A stretch of 64,000 nucleotides of DNA from Chryseobacterium sp. HSC-36S06 (GTDB taxonomy: Bacteria; Bacteroidota; Bacteroidia; Flavobacteriales; Weeksellaceae). The notes under the pieces were generated by a model, which did no database searches, was not told where the DNA came from, and worked only from the letters and a program-made list of their open reading frames with translations. The stretch covers positions 868,001 to 932,000 of the forward strand of contig NZ_JALJZX010000001.1 in the NCBI RefSeq assembly GCF_024171485.1. The letters run 5' to 3'. This document shows, one piece after another, positions 54,524 to 63,310 of this stretch (positions within the stretch are counted from its first letter, which is position 1; each line of letters begins with the position of its first letter). The position numbers were made by a program, and so were the translations under genes.

Positions 54524-56362
54524 ATGAGTCTTATTTCAAGGAGTGATTTAATTAAAGTTTCGGGTTTGGGCCGTATCGGGTTTCTGAAAAATCCTGTTGC
54601 TTCTGCTATCATGAATCTCACCAGGATTAATGAGGTCAACAAACTCTACGACGTTCTGAAAGATAAAAGCGGGAAAGATTTTTTCGATTCTTTCGTCCGG
54701 GAAAGAGATCTGAAGTATATCGTCTTCGAAGAGGATATTGCTAAAATCCCGAAAACCGGTCCTTTTATCCTGGTTTCAAATCATCCGTTGGGTGCAATTG
54801 ACGGGATTCTGATGGCTAAAATCCTAACCGAAATTCGTCCGGATTTTAAAATCATGGGGAACTTTCTGCTTGAAAAGATCAAGCCCATGGAACCCTTCGT
54901 AATCCCAGTGAATCCTTTTGAAACCAGAAAGGATGTCCGAAACAGCGCAACGGGAATGCGCGAAACTTTGAAGCATCTGGAGAATGGCGGCTGTGTCGGG
55001 ATTTTCCCGGCCGGCGAAGTATCTAACAGAAATAACGATTTCAGCGAAATACGCGATAAAGCCTGGGAAAAGCCAGCGCTGAAACTCATAAAAATGGCGA
55101 AGGTCCCGGTTGTTCCTATGTATTTTCATGCGAAAAACAGCCGTTTGTTTTATCAGTTGGCCAAAATGCATCCTGACCTGCAGACATTGCTGCTCCCCGC
55201 AGAAATGATGCATAAAAGGGAAAAACCCATCCGCATCAGAATTGGAAAGGCTGTTTCTGTAAAGGTTTTGGAAGATCATGATTCTATTGAAGAAATGGGT
55301 GAGTTTCTGCAGAAGAAGATTTATATGCTGAAATCTTATTACGAAAAAAGAAAATCGATTGCCGAACACCTCAAACTTCCGAATCTTAAGCTGAATTTCC
55401 CGATCTTGAAAGAAGAAAATGTGGTGCAGAACATCATCGACGAAACTCCGCAGGAAGATATCGAAAAGGAAATTAACGGGCTTTACAGTAAAGATAAAAT
55501 GCTTTTCAGGAATGCGAATTACGAAGTCTTTTTCTGTACCTATTCCGAAATTCCGTCGATAATGCGTGAGATTGGCAGGCAGCGCGAGCTTACTTTCAGA
55601 AAGATCGGTGAAGGCAGCAACCTTCCTTTCGATCTGGACCGTTACGATGAGCATTACCATCACCTTTTTCTTTGGGATAACGCGGCGAAAAAGTTAGTGG
55701 GCGCGTACCGGATGGCATTGGGCTGCGAAGTCATGAAAAAGCACGGTATAGAAGGTTTTTACACCAGTTCACTTTTCGAATTTGATCCGGAATTAAGACC
55801 TTTTTTCAGGAAAGTCATCGAAATGGGAAGGGCATATATCTCCGCAGAATACCAGCAGAAACCTTTGCCACTCTTCCTTTTGTGGAGAGGGATTGTGCAT
55901 GTATGTCTGAGAAATCCGGAGCATAAATTCCTGATGGGAGGCGTGAGTATTTCTGATAAGTTTTCAGAATTCTCAAAATCCCTGATGATCGAATTTATGC
56001 GTTCACATTATTACGATTCTGCCGTGGCCCAGTATATTCACCCGAAAAAGGAGTTCAAGGTAAAGTTAAAAGACCGCGATAAACACCTGTTTTTTGATGA
56101 GGTAGAATCTGATCTCAACAAGCTAGATAAGATTATTGATGATCTGGAACCCGAAATGCGTTTGCCTGTGCTTATTAAAAAATACATCAAGCAGAATGCA
56201 AAAGTGATCTCGTTCAACGTGGATCCAAGTTTCAATGATGCTATTGACGGGCTCATGTATATCCGGATCAGTGAACTTCCGGAGAGTACCATCAAGCCAG
56301 TGCTGGAAGAAATGAGTGAGCAGATCCAGAGAGAAGAAAATAATTCAGCTGAGAATCAGTAA
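54524..56362 (+). CDS. Two-domain acyltransferase (OlsF-like: PlsC-type + GNAT-like)
   Basis: The 612-residue protein joins an N-terminal lysophospholipid/PlsC acyltransferase (FILVSNHPLGAIDGI with the HxxxxD-type motif near residues 86-94, and GIFPAGEVSN) to a C-terminal hemolysin/OlsB-type GNAT-like acyltransferase (QRELTFRKIGEGSN, FLLWRGIVHV). That order is the one known for OlsF, the bifunctional ornithine-lipid synthase found in Serratia and Flavobacterium johnsoniae. It could make ornithine or related aminolipids (for example glycine lipids). The fusion is visible; the lipid is inference. Confidence 0.75.
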   Translation: MSLISRSDLIKVSGLGRIGFLKNPVASAIMNLTRINEVNKLYDVLKDKSGKDFFDSFVRERDLKYIVFEEDIAKIPKTGPFILVSNHPLGAIDGILMAKILTEIRPDFKIMGNFLLEKIKPMEPFVIPVNPFETRKDVRNSATGMRETLKHLENGGCVGIFPAGEVSNRNNDFSEIRDKAWEKPALKLIKMAKVPVVPMYFHAKNSRLFYQLAKMHPDLQTLLLPAEMMHKREKPIRIRIGKAVSVKVLEDHDSIEEMGEFLQKKIYMLKSYYEKRKSIAEHLKLPNLKLNFPILKEENVVQNIIDETPQEDIEKEINGLYSKDKMLFRNANYEVFFCTYSEIPSIMREIGRQRELTFRKIGEGSNLPFDLDRYDEHYHHLFLWDNAAKKLVGAYRMALGCEVMKKHGIEGFYTSSLFEFDPELRPFFRKVIEMGRAYISAEYQQKPLPLFLLWRGIVHVCLRNPEHKFLMGGVSISDKFSEFSKSLMIEFMRSHYYDSAVAQYIHPKKEFKVKLKDRDKHLFFDEVESDLNKLDKIIDDLEPEMRLPVLIKKYIKQNAKVISFNVDPSFNDAIDGLMYIRISELPESTIKPVLEEMSEQIQREENNSAENQ

Positions 56363-56398
56363 ATTTAGGCTTTGGTGCAATATTTTTCACGAAATCAT

Positions 56399-56429
56399 TT
56401 GCATCGTAAGGGAAAAGATTATACTTTTG
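56399..56429 (+). promoter_or_regulatory. Promoter of the tRNA-Phe gene
   Basis: TTG (56399-56401), 20 nt and TACTTTTG (56422-56429) fit the consensus, 19 bases upstream of the tRNA. Confidence 0.65.
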
Positions 56430-56448
56430 CACCACTCAATAACGGAAC

Positions 56449-56521
56449 GGTTTCTTAGCTCAGTTGGTAGAGCAATGGATTGAAAATCCATGTGTCCCTG
56501 GTTCGATTCCTGGAGAAACCA
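56449..56521 (+). tRNA. trnF: tRNA-Phe (GAA)
   Basis: Acceptor arms GGTTTCT and AGAAACC pair fully, the D-arm has GCTCAGTTGGTAGAGC, the anticodon stem is ATGGA/TCCAT and the loop TTGAAAA gives anticodon GAA. The T-arm is CCTGG-TTCGATT-CCTGG, leaving one T-T mismatch in the middle of the stem. No CCA is encoded beyond the discriminator A. Confidence 0.93.
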
Positions 56522-56531
56522 CTCTTAAATC

Positions 56532-56566
56532 AGTCACTTACAATTTTGTAGGTGACTTTTTTTATG
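56532..56566 (+). terminator. Rho-independent terminator after tRNA-Phe
   Basis: AGTCACTTACA pairs with TGTAGGTGACT (one G-U) before a T7 run. Confidence 0.8.
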
Positions 56567-57193
56567 CTCTTGCGCGTTCTTTGCACGATTTTAAAAAATT
56601 GTCAATCATTTCAGTAGTTTTGTTTTAATCTTACACCGACTGCAACTTCAAAAATATTTCTTCTGCTAAAATTTCTGAGTCCCGTAACGCACCATCGCTA
56701 ACTACAGACAAAAATCCAACCTTACAGTTGCAGTATGCAAGATGATAAAGAAAATAGGAGCTGGATGTTTTGCGCAACGCTCATTTAAAGTCTGTACCGT
56801 CGTTCCGCTTTAAATGTGGTTTAATGAACTGAAGCAGACCGGGCTGATCTTAAAAATAAATTTTACCGCAATATTTCACACAGATCAGTTATTTTTACTA
56901 TCTTTACAAAACCCTTAAAAACAGCACTTTACCTTTTTTAAACAGATTACAAAACGCTGTTTTTTGCAGTATTAAATTCTTTGTATCCCTTTCACACAAG
57001 TAGTTCCCCGAGGTTGAGCCGTAGTTGGCCCGTACTCGCGCCGTACCATCTTCTGGTCTCCTTCGGGTCATCTTCATGTCTCCTTCGGGTCATCTTCGGT
57101 AAATACCCATGTTTTCGCAAGCGCTCCCGAACCATTCCCGAATCGTTTCCGAAGAAGGACTTAATAAAATAATAAAGATTGATAGGAATTGGC
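56567..57193. other. Gene-poor stretch downstream of the tRNA
   Basis: About 630 bases without a convincing gene. It contains a 20-base direct repeat (57056-57075 and 57078-57097), a locally higher-GC segment (~57000-57160) and a 63-codon frame at 56981 with no family or promoter. It may be decayed accessory DNA. I found no copy of the tRNA 3' end that would mark an att site. Confidence 0.45.
57056..57097 (+). repeat. 20-base tandem repeat (2 units, 22-base period)
   Basis: The unit GTCTCCTTCGGGTCATCTTC occurs twice with two bases between. Two units only, so it is not an array. Confidence 0.8.
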
Positions 57194-59344
57194 TTAAATC
57201 CGTTCCAGTTCTTCCGCGGAAATCTGGGTTTTAAACATGCCGTAATTCACCGTGACTTTCTGGTTCTTGTCGATCTTTTCAATGGTTCCAACGCTCGTAC
57301 TGCCGGCAATGCGCACCCGCTGACCAACTTTAAGCCAGACAGCACGCTCCTTTACTCTTTTATCTTCGAGTTTCTCGTTGGTTTCCGCAATCTTTTCCTG
57401 AACGTCAACTTTCTTCAGCTGTTGGGTAATTTTGCGTTTGACGACCTGAAGTTTCTTTGTCTCATCTTTGTCTGAGCCTAACTTCCGGAATTTTTCCTGT
57501 TCGAGAATCTTCACAAAATCTTTCACCACATCCTTGCGCGATTTTCCTTTTACATAGGAATCAATAAAACCTTCGATCTTATTCCCGAACTGCAGTTTAC
57601 GGTGCTCTTCTTCATACAGTTTCTGGAAATTGAAAAGTTTCTGCTGAAGCTGCTCATTCAGTTTTTCGAGGTTTTCTTTTTTATTCTGGGTCGATTCTTT
57701 CTGTTCTGTAAGATTGGTTTTGAGCTTTTCAACTTCAAATTTTTCCTGTTGAAGTTTTACGATGGTTTTATCGAGGTTTACGATATCGTGCTCCACCTTT
57801 TTCTTGGCAGAATTAATGATGAAAGCCGGAATCTTGTTTTTCTGCGCGACTTCAAATGTGAAAGAACTTCCGGCCTGTCCGACTTCAAGTTTGTACAATG
57901 GCTCCAGTGAATGCTCATCGAAAAGCATCGCCGCGTTCTGCGCGTTCGGAAGCTGCTCGATCACCAGTTTGATGTTGGTGTAGTGTGTCGTAATGATAGC
58001 GAAGCTTTTCTTTTTATAGAAAAATTCAAGGAAACTTTCCGCCAGTGCGCCGCCGAGTTCGGGATCAGAGCCGGTACCGAACTCGTCAATCAGCAATAAG
58101 GTGTTCTCGTCAGATTCACGAATGATAGCAGACATTTTCTTCAGCCGCGACGAATAGGTGGAAAGATGATTCTCAATCGACTGGTTGTCGCCGATGTCGG
58201 TCATGATACTTCCAAAGAAAAACATTTCGGATTTCGGATGAACAGGCACCAAAATTCCGCTTTGAATCATAAGTTGAAGTAATCCTACCGTTTTTAAAGT
58301 GATGGATTTTCCACCCGCGTTCGGGCCGGAAATACACAAAATACGGTTGTGTTCGGTTAACGTAAAAGTCTGGGGGAAAATCTGTTTTTTCTCTTCGCGG
58401 TTTCTCAACAGTAGCAGTGGATGATACGCATTGACCAGACGAAGCGTTTTGTGACGGTTTATTTTGGGTAAAATACCTCCGATGTTTTCAGCAAATTTAG
58501 CTTTCGCTCTTGTTAAATCCAGATCGAAAATGTAAGTCTGGTAGTCTGAAAGCTGGGGCTGGAATTCTGCAATTTCAGCGGTAAGTTTTCTTAAAATTTT
58601 ATCGACTTCTTTTTTCTCCTCTTCAATGTCTTCGCGGAGTTTAAACTGATGTTTCACCACTGATTCGGGCTGAATGTAGGTAATCGATCCGGTTTTTGAA
58701 ACGCCTAAAACCCTTCCCGGAACTCTTTTTTTATAGCCCGATTTTACGGCTAAAACCCTTTGGTCATCAATGATACTTTCGCGGATGTCGTCAAGAAAAT
58801 CTGTGGAGGAAAGCGCCGTTAAAGTACGGTTGAAGTTTTCCTGGATGGCTTTTCGGGCGTGGGAAATTGCTGTTCTCAAGGTTTTAAGAACAGGTGATGC
58901 TTCACTTTTTACTTCAGCAAAACGGTTGAAAACCTTGTCGATTTTGTCGATGATTTCTTTTCGGTATTCCAGGCTGCTGATGTCGCTGTTCAGATTCAGG
59001 AACAGTTCTCCGTACACAGGAAAAAATTTCTGAAGTCTTCCGATTTGCTCGGTAAGACTCTTTATTCTGATGAAAGCTGCGTTCTCTAACCTGAAATTTT
59101 CAATAACCATCAGCTTCAGTTCTTCCTCGATATCTTCATATTCGTTGAAAGGAATCGCATTGCCGCTCTCGAAACTCGAAAGGAATTCGGCAACTTTTTT
59201 TAATGAAACTTCTGCCTCATCAATGGAAAAAGGTGTGAGCTGTGTGATTTTATATGCGGTTTTTGGGGAATACGCAAACGGAGCGATTTCCGCGAGTAAT
59301 TCGGGAAACTCCAGTTCTTCTAATTGATCTTTAGTAATATGCAC
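57194..59344 (-). CDS. mutS2: MutS2-family ATPase without Smr domain
   Basis: The 716-residue protein starts MHITKDQLEELEFPELLAEI and has clamp/lever helices, the MutS ATPase with Walker A GPNAGGKSITLKT and Walker B LLLIDEFGTGSDPE, a long charged coiled coil (~510-600) and a C-terminal KOW-like beta domain (RVRIAGSTSVGTIEKID). The Smr nuclease domain that ends most MutS2 proteins is absent and the protein is accordingly shorter. MutS2 acts on branched DNA and stalled collided ribosomes. No mutL neighbour. Confidence 0.88.
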   Translation of the reverse strand: MHITKDQLEELEFPELLAEIAPFAYSPKTAYKITQLTPFSIDEAEVSLKKVAEFLSSFESGNAIPFNEYEDIEEELKLMVIENFRLENAAFIRIKSLTEQIGRLQKFFPVYGELFLNLNSDISSLEYRKEIIDKIDKVFNRFAEVKSEASPVLKTLRTAISHARKAIQENFNRTLTALSSTDFLDDIRESIIDDQRVLAVKSGYKKRVPGRVLGVSKTGSITYIQPESVVKHQFKLREDIEEEKKEVDKILRKLTAEIAEFQPQLSDYQTYIFDLDLTRAKAKFAENIGGILPKINRHKTLRLVNAYHPLLLLRNREEKKQIFPQTFTLTEHNRILCISGPNAGGKSITLKTVGLLQLMIQSGILVPVHPKSEMFFFGSIMTDIGDNQSIENHLSTYSSRLKKMSAIIRESDENTLLLIDEFGTGSDPELGGALAESFLEFFYKKKSFAIITTHYTNIKLVIEQLPNAQNAAMLFDEHSLEPLYKLEVGQAGSSFTFEVAQKNKIPAFIINSAKKKVEHDIVNLDKTIVKLQQEKFEVEKLKTNLTEQKESTQNKKENLEKLNEQLQQKLFNFQKLYEEEHRKLQFGNKIEGFIDSYVKGKSRKDVVKDFVKILEQEKFRKLGSDKDETKKLQVVKRKITQQLKKVDVQEKIAETNEKLEDKRVKERAVWLKVGQRVRIAGSTSVGTIEKIDKNQKVTVNYGMFKTQISAEELERI

Positions 59345-59385
59345 GGAACAAATTTAATGAGATTTTCGGGAACGCAATATTTATT

Positions 59386-59393
59386 TATATTTG
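59386..59393 (+). promoter_or_regulatory. -7 box (TATATTTG) upstream of ung
   Basis: TATATTTG lies 58 bases before the ung ATG; the -33 position has only a TTC. A G-poor CACTCATCATTCATCACTCAT stretch (59427-59446) lies between. Confidence 0.45.
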
Positions 59394-59451
59394 ATGAACT
59401 TATTATAAATGTTACCATCGCCAATCACTCATCATTCATCACTCATGCCTT

Positions 59452-60093
59452 ATGACGTGGACAGAAATACTTGCCCCAATTAAAAACACCGAATATTTTG
59501 AACATCTTTGGCAAAAAGTGAAAGAAGAATATGCTGCAGGGAAATGTTTTCCGCCAGAAGAGCAAATCTTCCGAGCACTGGAACTTACGCCTTTTGATGA
59601 CGTGAAAGTGGTGATTATCGGCCAGGATCCTTATCACAATGATTTTCAGGCAAACGGTCTTTGCTTTTCGGTTTCTGAAACTGTAACAGCGCCGCCTTCA
59701 CTCAAAAATATTTTCACAGAACTGAAAGATGATTTAGGAGTTGAAAGAACGAAAAAGGAACTCGACGACTGGGCACAACAGGGGGTTTTACTATTGAATG
59801 CCACACTTTCGGTGAGGGCGCATTTGCCCAACTCGCACAAAGATTTGGGTTGGGAAAAATTCACCAATTTCATCATCAGCGAAATTTCTGAACAAAAAGA
59901 AAATGTGGTTTTTGTCTTATGGGGCGCTTTTGCACAAAAAAAAGAGGAATTCATTGATTCCTCTAAACATTTTATCATAAAATCTGCGCATCCATCGCCG
60001 TTTTCAGTGTACCGCGGATTCTACGGAAGCAAGCCTTTTTCTAAAATCAACAGTTATCTAAAATCGAAAAATTCAGAAACTATCTCGTGGTAG
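59452..60093 (+). CDS. ung: Uracil-DNA glycosylase
   Basis: The 213-residue family 1 UDG shows VVIIGQDPYHNDFQANGLCF (catalytic Asp), GVLLLNATLSVR, and the HPSPFSVYRG loop with catalytic His. It removes uracil from DNA. Its end overlaps the convergent lipoprotein gene by 14 bases. Confidence 0.96.
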   Translation: MTWTEILAPIKNTEYFEHLWQKVKEEYAAGKCFPPEEQIFRALELTPFDDVKVVIIGQDPYHNDFQANGLCFSVSETVTAPPSLKNIFTELKDDLGVERTKKELDDWAQQGVLLLNATLSVRAHLPNSHKDLGWEKFTNFIISEISEQKENVVFVLWGAFAQKKEEFIDSSKHFIIKSAHPSPFSVYRGFYGSKPFSKINSYLKSKNSETISW

Positions 60094-60751
60094 TTCCGCT
60101 TTTTTGGGTTTGGCCGCCGGTAGTTCCTTTGGTAAACTGAAGGCCAATCCGGTAACTTCCCTGAAGTGCTTTGAATCCTTTAGCTGAAGTAGTTTCAGGA
60201 GTAACTTCCATTAAAGATATTGTGTAGCCGTTAAATTCCTGAGATTTGGTGTAGCCTTTTTTTGCATCGTTCAGTGTGCTCAGTTTCAGGGTTACAGGTC
60301 GTGTGTAAAGACCCATTAATTCTACTTCTGCAGTCGCAACTCCGGCCCAGATGCAGTTGACGTCTTTCGGACAGCGGCTGTCTTCAGTCATTTTTTTGAA
60401 GGTAACATTCATCTTATATTCTTTCAGGAACTTATTTTCGCCTTCCTTCAGATAAATGATGCCGGCGGTGTTTTTCATGGTTGAATTTTGCTGTTCTTTT
60501 TTTGCGGTTTCCACGGCTTCTTTATCCGGAGGTAAGCCTACCGACATTTCGGGTTCGCCGTTCGATTTGGATTTTGTTGTACCTGAAGTTTGGTTTTTGG
60601 TCACGTCTAAAACTTTTGGTTCTGTTGAATTCGCTAAAGTTTCTGTTTTTACAGATTCCTGTTCAGCATTAGTTTCTGAAATTTTCGGGTTTTGGCAGGT
60701 CGCTAAAGTTAAAATGCCAAAGGAAGTGAGGATAAGTCTGTGTATCATCAT
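60080..60751 (-). CDS. Uncharacterised lipoprotein
   Basis: From ATG 60751 (MMIHRLILTSFGILTLATC) it has a lipobox ending at Cys19, a Ser/Thr/Lys-rich linker of about 70 residues and a C-terminal globular domain with DSRCPKDVNCIWAGVATAEVE and LMEVTPETTSAKG. Such Cys-pair domains are seen in small Bacteroidota lipoproteins of unknown function. A 25-codon N-terminal extension to 60826 is possible but would overlap the upstream DUF456 gene and has no signal-peptide form. Confidence 0.65.
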   Translation of the reverse strand: MMIHRLILTSFGILTLATCQNPKISETNAEQESVKTETLANSTEPKVLDVTKNQTSGTTKSKSNGEPEMSVGLPPDKEAVETAKKEQQNSTMKNTAGIIYLKEGENKFLKEYKMNVTFKKMTEDSRCPKDVNCIWAGVATAEVELMGLYTRPVTLKLSTLNDAKKGYTKSQEFNGYTISLMEVTPETTSAKGFKALQGSYRIGLQFTKGTTGGQTQKSGTTTR

Positions 60752-60758
60752 GTTAAAT

Positions 60759-61244
60759 TTAAAGAATGTCGAATAACACGACCAAAAACATTGCCAGACC
60801 CACCATAAAGTTGAAACCTGTGCCATAAAGAAATCCGATAAAAGCTCCTTTGGTTGAATTCCAGGCTTTCTTTTTATCCGAAGCGTCGTGCAGCAACTCT
60901 CCTATGAAAACCCCCAGAAACATCCCGATTAAAAAACCAAACGGAACCGGAATAAAAAACATTCCCGCCAGCGTTCCTATTACCGATCCTACGCTTCCCC
61001 AACGTGTTCCGCCATATTTGCGGTTTGTTCTTGCCGGAATTACGTAATTTAAAACTACCGAAACCGCGGTAAGGAATACGAAAATCCAGATATAAACCAT
61101 TTCCAGCGGTGCATCTGTGCCGAATTTGTAAATGAGCAGTCCGCAAAGACTCAGAAGCAAACCGGGTAAAACCGGAATAAAAGTTCCCAGAATTCCCAAA
61201 ATGAGTAATACAATGCTGATGAGCTGAATTAAAGTGGTATCCAT
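60759..61244 (-). CDS. DUF456 membrane protein
   Basis: The 161-residue protein consists of about four hydrophobic segments with GTFIPVLPGLLLSLCGLLIY and GGTRWGSVGSVIGTLAGMFF, which match DUF456. Function unknown. It lies 7 bases upstream of the lipoprotein gene and may share its transcript. Confidence 0.88.
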   Translation of the reverse strand: MDTTLIQLISIVLLILGILGTFIPVLPGLLLSLCGLLIYKFGTDAPLEMVYIWIFVFLTAVSVVLNYVIPARTNRKYGGTRWGSVGSVIGTLAGMFFIPVPFGFLIGMFLGVFIGELLHDASDKKKAWNSTKGAFIGFLYGTGFNFMVGLAMFLVVLFDIL

Positions 61245-61300
61245 GAATGATAAATTTTGTTAAAAATACGCATTAATCCTATAAACACAATCGGATTTCT

Positions 61301-61308
61301 TATTTTTG
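61301..61308 (+). promoter_or_regulatory. -7 box (TATTTTTG) of the MscS-like gene
   Basis: TATTTTTG ends 5 bases before the ATG at 61314. No TTG lies at the usual spacing. The gene may be leaderless. Confidence 0.55.
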
Positions 61309-61313
61309 CTGTA

Positions 61314-62579
61314 ATGAATGACGAACTTACAAATACCAAAAATTTTTTACAGGCAATAAGCGACACTATTCATTTTTTTATCAAGAATAATGTTTCAAGT
61401 AACTGGGCGACACTCTTCCAGATTCTGGCAAAATTCGTGGTTTTTGCTGGGCTAATTTATCTGGTTGATTTAGTGGTTAAAGTAATCATCAACAGTATTT
61501 TTAAATTGTTGTACGACAACAATAAATATCCGGTGATGAAATCAATTTATGTAGCTAAAATCACCAATTCTTTTGCTCATATTATTGCAGTTTTATTTGC
61601 CAGTTTTGCTGTTGATTCTTTTTTTTATGGACGACATCCTAAAAGTTTTATATTTTTAGAAAGGATTATTGGTTTAGTGATTGTTTTCGTCGTGGCAGGA
61701 ATGCTTTACCGTGGTTTAAGCGCCTTCAGAAATTACTTTACCATTAAGCAGGATTATTATAATATCATTGCCCTGAATGCGGTTTCTCAAAGTGTAAAGA
61801 TTTTTGGAGTCTTTGTGTCATCCGTCATTGCAATCAGTGTTATTTTCGGTATAAGCGGTTCCACAATTTTGGGAAGCTTGGGAGCGATTACTGCAGTTTT
61901 GGTTCTTGTGTTCCGCGATACAATTTTAGGATTTGTGACGGGAATTCATGTTGCCACTTCAAAAAATCTGAAAGTCGGCGACTGGATCGGAATCCCAAAA
62001 TATAATCTGGAAGGAAATATTCAGGATATTGATCTTCTGACGACTAAAATTCAGAATTTTGATAAAACAATTTCTACGATTCCGACTTACGATTTTTTGA
62101 CGACGGAAATCAAGAATATCCAGGTGATGACCGAAAGCAATACGCGGAGAATCAAGCGATCCATTATTTTCAATATCAATTCCTTTAAATTTCTTGATGA
62201 TGAAACGCTTGGCCGATTATCTAAAGTAAATTTAATTAAAAGCTATCTGGAAATTAAGAAATCGGAAATGTTTCAGGAAAGAAAACTCATCGAGAATCCC
62301 GAACTGCTTATCAACGGAAGACAGCTTACTAATATCGGTGTTTTTCGGGAGTATGTTTTCAATTATCTTAAAAACAACCAGCATATTGATCAGGAAGGAA
62401 CGATTCTGGTTCGTCAACTCGAAAATACTCCGCAGGGAATGCCGCTGGAGATTTACTGTTTTACCAATGATTCCCAGTGGGCCAACTACGAAGAGATTCA
62501 GGCCGATATTTTCGATCATCTTCTTGTAGCTTCAAAGGAATTTGACCTTGAAGTGATACAGTTTGCAAAAATTCAATAA
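61314..62579 (+). CDS. MscS-type mechanosensitive channel
   Basis: From ATG 61314 (MNDELTNTKNFLQAISDTIH) the protein has four or five membrane helices and the MscS pore/upper-barrel signature GSLGAITAVLVLVFRDTILG and VGDWIGIPKYNLEGNIQDID, then a cytoplasmic domain. It protects cells from osmotic downshift. An upstream in-frame TTG at 61257 is rejected because it lies before the promoter box. Confidence 0.88.
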   Translation: MNDELTNTKNFLQAISDTIHFFIKNNVSSNWATLFQILAKFVVFAGLIYLVDLVVKVIINSIFKLLYDNNKYPVMKSIYVAKITNSFAHIIAVLFASFAVDSFFYGRHPKSFIFLERIIGLVIVFVVAGMLYRGLSAFRNYFTIKQDYYNIIALNAVSQSVKIFGVFVSSVIAISVIFGISGSTILGSLGAITAVLVLVFRDTILGFVTGIHVATSKNLKVGDWIGIPKYNLEGNIQDIDLLTTKIQNFDKTISTIPTYDFLTTEIKNIQVMTESNTRRIKRSIIFNINSFKFLDDETLGRLSKVNLIKSYLEIKKSEMFQERKLIENPELLINGRQLTNIGVFREYVFNYLKNNQHIDQEGTILVRQLENTPQGMPLEIYCFTNDSQWANYEEIQADIFDHLLVASKEFDLEVIQFAKIQ

Positions 62580-62581
62580 CA

Positions 62582-63301
62582 ATGACAAAACTTAGTGTAA
62601 ATATCAATAAAATTGCAACGATCCGAAACGCCCGCGGAGGAGAACTTCCAAGTGTTACGGAAGCAGCAGTAAAACTTCAGGAATTTGGAGCACAGGGAAT
62701 TACAATTCACCCAAGGCCGGACGAAAGACATATCACCAAAAAAGATGTCTATGACCTGAAACCTTTGGTTCATACCGAATTTAATATTGAAGGAAATCCG
62801 CACCGTCCTTTCATCGATATGGTTCTTGAGATTAAGCCCGAGCAGGTGACACTGGTTCCGGATGCAGAAGATGCAATTACTTCGAACGCAGGCTGGGATT
62901 GCGAAATGCATCTGGGGTTTTTAAAAAATGTGATTTCAGAGTTTAAAAATGCCGGTATACGAACCTCAATCTTCCTCGATCCCAATCCGGAAATGGTAAA
63001 ATTCGCGGCCGAAACCGGTACCGACCGAATTGAACTGTACACAGAAGCTTATGCTAAAAATTACAGTCAAAATAAAGAAGAGGCCATAAAGCCGTATGTA
63101 GACACAGCGAAAGAGGCGGAAAAATATGGTCTGGGTATAAACGCGGGACACGACCTAAGTCTGGAAAACCTTAAGTATTTTTCGGATCAGGTTCCGAATC
63201 TGCTCGAAGTTTCCATCGGTCACGCTTTGATTTCTGAAGCCCTCTATATGGGCCTCGAAAACACAGTGCAGGCTTATCTGAAGAGATTGGCTAAATGGTA
63301 A
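62582..63301 (+). CDS. pdxJ: Pyridoxine 5'-phosphate synthase
   Basis: The 239-residue TIM-barrel enzyme has LSVNINKIATIRNARGG, GITIHPRPDERHI and GLGINAGHDLSLENL with catalytic-type His residues. It condenses amino-acetone phosphate and deoxyxylulose phosphate to PNP, the vitamin B6 cofactor. It lies 2 bases after the MscS-like gene, so the two are cotranscribed. Confidence 0.96.
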   Translation: MTKLSVNINKIATIRNARGGELPSVTEAAVKLQEFGAQGITIHPRPDERHITKKDVYDLKPLVHTEFNIEGNPHRPFIDMVLEIKPEQVTLVPDAEDAITSNAGWDCEMHLGFLKNVISEFKNAGIRTSIFLDPNPEMVKFAAETGTDRIELYTEAYAKNYSQNKEEAIKPYVDTAKEAEKYGLGINAGHDLSLENLKYFSDQVPNLLEVSIGHALISEALYMGLENTVQAYLKRLAKW

Positions 63302-63310
63302 AATCAGTGG

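Noticed and set aside
54824-55663. 279-codon minus-strand frame opposite the two-domain acyltransferase
   Set aside because: It is a shadow of a strongly supported gene, His/Phe-rich and without any recognisable domain.
57056-57097. CRISPR-like array
   Set aside because: Only two units with two bases between; no spacers and no cas genes.
56981-57172. 63-codon frame after the tRNA
   Set aside because: It covers the tandem repeat and GC-rich patch and has a Pro/Ser/Arg-rich composition typical of chance translation.
56449-57193. Integrated element using tRNA-Phe as att site
   Set aside because: No integrase and no second copy of the tRNA 3' end are visible in the window.
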